Positions 5,100-7,486 of a DNA stretch of 7,486 bases are shown here, one piece after another. A program made the translations under genes and the position numbers. Positions within the stretch are counted from its first letter, which is position 1. Each line of letters starts with the position of its first letter. This stretch comes from Candidatus Heimdallarchaeota archaeon. GTDB lineage: Archaea; Asgardarchaeota; Heimdallarchaeia; Heimdallarchaeales; Kariarchaeaceae. The notes under the pieces were generated by a model. It saw nothing but the letters and a program-made list of their open reading frames with translations. It was not told the origin of the DNA and made no database searches. The stretch is from positions 1-7,486 of the forward strand of contig JAAFKL010000172.1 in assembly GCA_021399405.1 (NCBI GenBank). The letters run 5' to 3'.

Positions 5100-7486
5100 A
5101 TGAAACTGCTCAAGACAATAAACTTCGCATTCAAGACTATCAAGTCAAATAAGATGCGATTAATTATAGTTATAATAGGACTAGTAATAGCATTAAGTCT
5201 CATAATTTCGGTATTTTTCTGGGCTAATACCTCAGAGAGGATAATACTAAACGAATTTGTAGAAAATACTGATTATCTCTTCTACACATCTTCTTTTTCA
5301 CCAAAATTTGCATTCCAAATATTTGACTATCTTAAAAACAATACTCTTGTAGAAAATTTTGATCTCTCTGTACAATCGTATGCCTTGTTTAATATAGGTA
5401 GCAAGAATGATTCTTACAGGTTTTATCCTTTTAATTCGCAGGAAGATCCTGATGATCCCGTGGTTGTATCCAATACGATTCTTTCAAATATTAGTGCTAT
5501 GCATGAGCACCTTAGCAAAGTATTTGCTATAAATGGAGAATGGCCTGATAGATACAATGAGATTGTTCTCACGGACAGAGCATTAGAAAGGATTAGAGGA
5601 GTTGTAGACAGTGATCTAAAAATTGGTTCAGAAATAGATATTTCGATTGGTAGGAGAGTGCCCTTTGTAGACAATGGTGATAATCAACTTGCTGCATACA
5701 AAAAAATTGACTTCACCAATTATACAATCACAGGGATAATAAATTACAAGGAAGGAGTTGGCTCTATCAAGGATGCATATCCAGAAGAATCACTAGAGGA
5801 CCTCATAATTTTCCCTATTGAAAATTTGGTAACAGATGATCTTGAATTGATGGACATAAATGGGATAAGAATTTCTGCTATGGTTCAGTTCTATATGGAT
5901 TATATTTACGATGTAGGAATAAATAACTTAAATGTACTTTATGGGAGATTGAGTGACCAGATCAAGTCAAGATACTGGACTGCAATAGCACACTCACTTC
6001 TCAAGGAATCTCTAGAATTAAAGGAAGTGTTTAATTTTTCATTCAATTCTGTTTATTACTATATACCTTTGCTATTTTTATCATTACTCCTTAGTGACCA
6101 AGCATCTTCAATTCTTCTGAATGACAGAGAAAAACAGATAGACATCATCCGTAAAAAAGGCGCCACAAATAACGATTTATCAATAATGATGTCTTTGGAG
6201 TTCATTCTGATAGCAATTATCGGTACTATAATTGGCCTACCCATTTCTATTGTGCTTTCTGCATTTATTCCAGCTGTAAACAAGGATGGAAGCATTGATT
6301 TGAATAAGTTTACTACTCATCTTAATTTTATAGAACTGGATTTTGCAGCCATTTATCTCGCTTTGATTACCATTATAGGAATTTTTATTGTATCATCTCT
6401 AGTTAAAATAAATCACATTGTAAACCCTGAAACATTTTTAGCTAAAATTAACAGAAGCAATCTCCATTATAATCTTGAATTAAACAAGATAGAAGAGAAT
6501 AATAAGAGGAAACCACTGATCAAACGGATTTCAGGTATTTTTAATAAAGAATACCAGATGAATAGATCTCAAATAGTTAGGCTTGTTCTAACAGTAATAA
6601 TAACTTCTGTTGTTCTAGTACTGGTTTATGATATAAATATCGAGAATGATATTTTAGAAGTGTCACAAGACCCTAATTTTCGTTTTGTACTCACTCTAAT
6701 ACTTATCTTATTCAATTTATTATGGATTTTTTATTTTCAGTATCTCTCTAATCTAGTTTTTGCCTTGTTAGACAGATTAAGTACATTGATTAAAAAAATA
6801 TCTCCTGAGACCTCATTTCTCGTTATTAAGAATTTAACAAACAAGAGAGATCGGACCAAAATATTGGTTTTTTATATAATTTTCATCTTAACCCTAATCA
6901 CTATGTCCTCCACTTTAATTGCAATTTATGAAAAGAACGAGAGCGAAACTGATTTGTTCTTACAAGGGGCAGATTTACGTATTGCGACCAAAAATACATT
7001 TAAAAATTTTTCAACTACCCTTGAAAACATACCTGGAATTGAAGCAGTTACACCCATTCATCACAGTATTGGCCGAATAGTTGGAAAAGTATTAACTGTC
7101 TACGCTGTAGAACCAAAGTCCTACCTTGATATTGCATATTGGGATGAGGCACAGGTAAATGGGACTATTCAAAATGTCCTCCCTCGTCTAGAGTTAGATT
7201 CGCAGTATAACATTCTCATTTCTACAGAGATAGCAACTCGTTTGCATTATGAGATAGGGGATTTATTATTCCTTTCAGGATATCAAAATACACTTATCTT
7301 TAATCTGACAGTTCAGGGTATTATTGATACTGCGCCCGGTCTAGGTATTGCAAGCAGTCCTAATCCCGAGGTCGATCAAGAAACAGCAGGTTGGGTGATT
7401 ATTCCCCTTGAACTTGCTCAAAGAAGATTTGACATCAATATTATCGAATTATTTTTGGGAAAGGTATCAGAAAATGCAAATTTAGA
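5100..7486 (+). CDS. FtsX/MacB-type ABC transporter permease, 3' end beyond window
   Basis: An unbroken frame runs from the ATG at 5100 to the window edge (795 complete codons). It reads as a large integral-membrane permease of the FtsX/MacB/LolC group. Predicted layout: cytoplasmic basic N-terminus, membrane segment 1 near 21-42, extracytoplasmic domain about 43-315, and segments 2-4 near 318-341, 361-383 and 415-437. Between segments 2 and 3, REKQIDIIRKKGATNNDL (343-360) matches the family's cytoplasmic coupling loop (the R-x-x-E-I-x-x-L-R-x-x-G-A-S type). Two further segments follow near 492-512 and 529-550. Segment 7 (588-610) then leads into a second extracytoplasmic domain starting GADLRIATKN near 620, which includes PGIEAVTPI. 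A second FtsX domain is expected off the right edge. Such proteins pair with LolD/MacB-type ATPases; the one at 1443-2150 is a plausible but non-adjacent partner. Possible roles include lipid, lipoprotein or peptide movement. ATG is preferred as start because the N-terminal K-rich segment and first membrane helix match the family. Confidence 0.9.
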   Translation, partial: MKLLKTINFAFKTIKSNKMRLIIVIIGLVIALSLIISVFFWANTSERIILNEFVENTDYLFYTSSFSPKFAFQIFDYLKNNTLVENFDLSVQSYALFNIGSKNDSYRFYPFNSQEDPDDPVVVSNTILSNISAMHEHLSKVFAINGEWPDRYNEIVLTDRALERIRGVVDSDLKIGSEIDISIGRRVPFVDNGDNQLAAYKKIDFTNYTITGIINYKEGVGSIKDAYPEESLEDLIIFPIENLVTDDLELMDINGIRISAMVQFYMDYIYDVGINNLNVLYGRLSDQIKSRYWTAIAHSLLKESLELKEVFNFSFNSVYYYIPLLFLSLLLSDQASSILLNDREKQIDIIRKKGATNNDLSIMMSLEFILIAIIGTIIGLPISIVLSAFIPAVNKDGSIDLNKFTTHLNFIELDFAAIYLALITIIGIFIVSSLVKINHIVNPETFLAKINRSNLHYNLELNKIEENNKRKPLIKRISGIFNKEYQMNRSQIVRLVLTVIITSVVLVLVYDINIENDILEVSQDPNFRFVLTLILILFNLLWIFYFQYLSNLVFALLDRLSTLIKKISPETSFLVIKNLTNKRDRTKILVFYIIFILTLITMSSTLIAIYEKNESETDLFLQGADLRIATKNTFKNFSTTLENIPGIEAVTPIHHSIGRIVGKVLTVYAVEPKSYLDIAYWDEAQVNGTIQNVLPRLELDSQYNILISTEIATRLHYEIGDLLFLSGYQNTLIFNLTVQGIIDTAPGLGIASSPNPEVDQETAGWVIIPLELAQRRFDINIIELFLGKVSENANL

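Noticed and set aside
5423..6295. Two antisense open frames (5423-5674 and 6059-6295) inside the FtsX-type permease gene
   Set aside because: The plus-strand permease frame is continuous through both and matches a known family layout; the antisense products have no recognisable features.
1..7486. CRISPR arrays, tRNA genes, insertion-sequence ends and toxin-antitoxin pairs
   Set aside because: I looked for regularly spaced repeats, cloverleaf-like segments, transposase motifs and small paired ORFs and saw none. Apart from the one membrane protein, the gene content is ABC transport.

Overview
The window is AT-rich (roughly two thirds A+T by eye) and carries five clear protein genes. Four belong to ABC transporters and one encodes an unrecognised polytopic membrane protein. 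Start codons are ATG, GTG and TTG. No gene has a strong Shine-Dalgarno sequence at normal spacing. Most starts have a TATA-like element about 20-40 nt upstream, as expected for leaderless or short-leader archaeal transcripts. Together with ATA-rich codon use and the large FtsX-type permease, this points to an archaeon. An Asgard-like lineage is a guess only, since no ribosomal or lineage-marker gene is present.

Layout from left to right: (1) 33-1088, minus, an OppF/DppF-type peptide-transport ATPase. (2) 1089-1442, a divergent intergenic region with promoter-like elements, a 19-bp palindrome over a TATA-like core and a doubtful 31-codon ORF. (3) 1443-2150, plus, a LolD/MacB-type ATPase. (4) 2176-3732, minus, a 518-residue membrane protein of unknown family, convergent with gene 3 across only 25 bp. 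(5) 3733-4008, a second divergent promoter region. (6) 4009-5019, plus, an OppD/DppD-type ATPase. (7) 5100 to the right edge, plus, the first 795 codons of an FtsX/MacB-type permease that continues beyond the window.

OppD and OppF normally form a heterodimer that powers one oligopeptide permease, so these two genes probably cooperate although they lie about 2.9 kb apart on opposite strands. No solute-binding protein or recognisable OppB/OppC permease is in the window. The LolD-type ATPase and the FtsX-type permease belong to families that pair as MacB/LolCDE-like transporters, which move or sense substrates at the membrane without classic import. They are plausible partners but are not adjacent. 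The 518-residue membrane protein is the main unknown.
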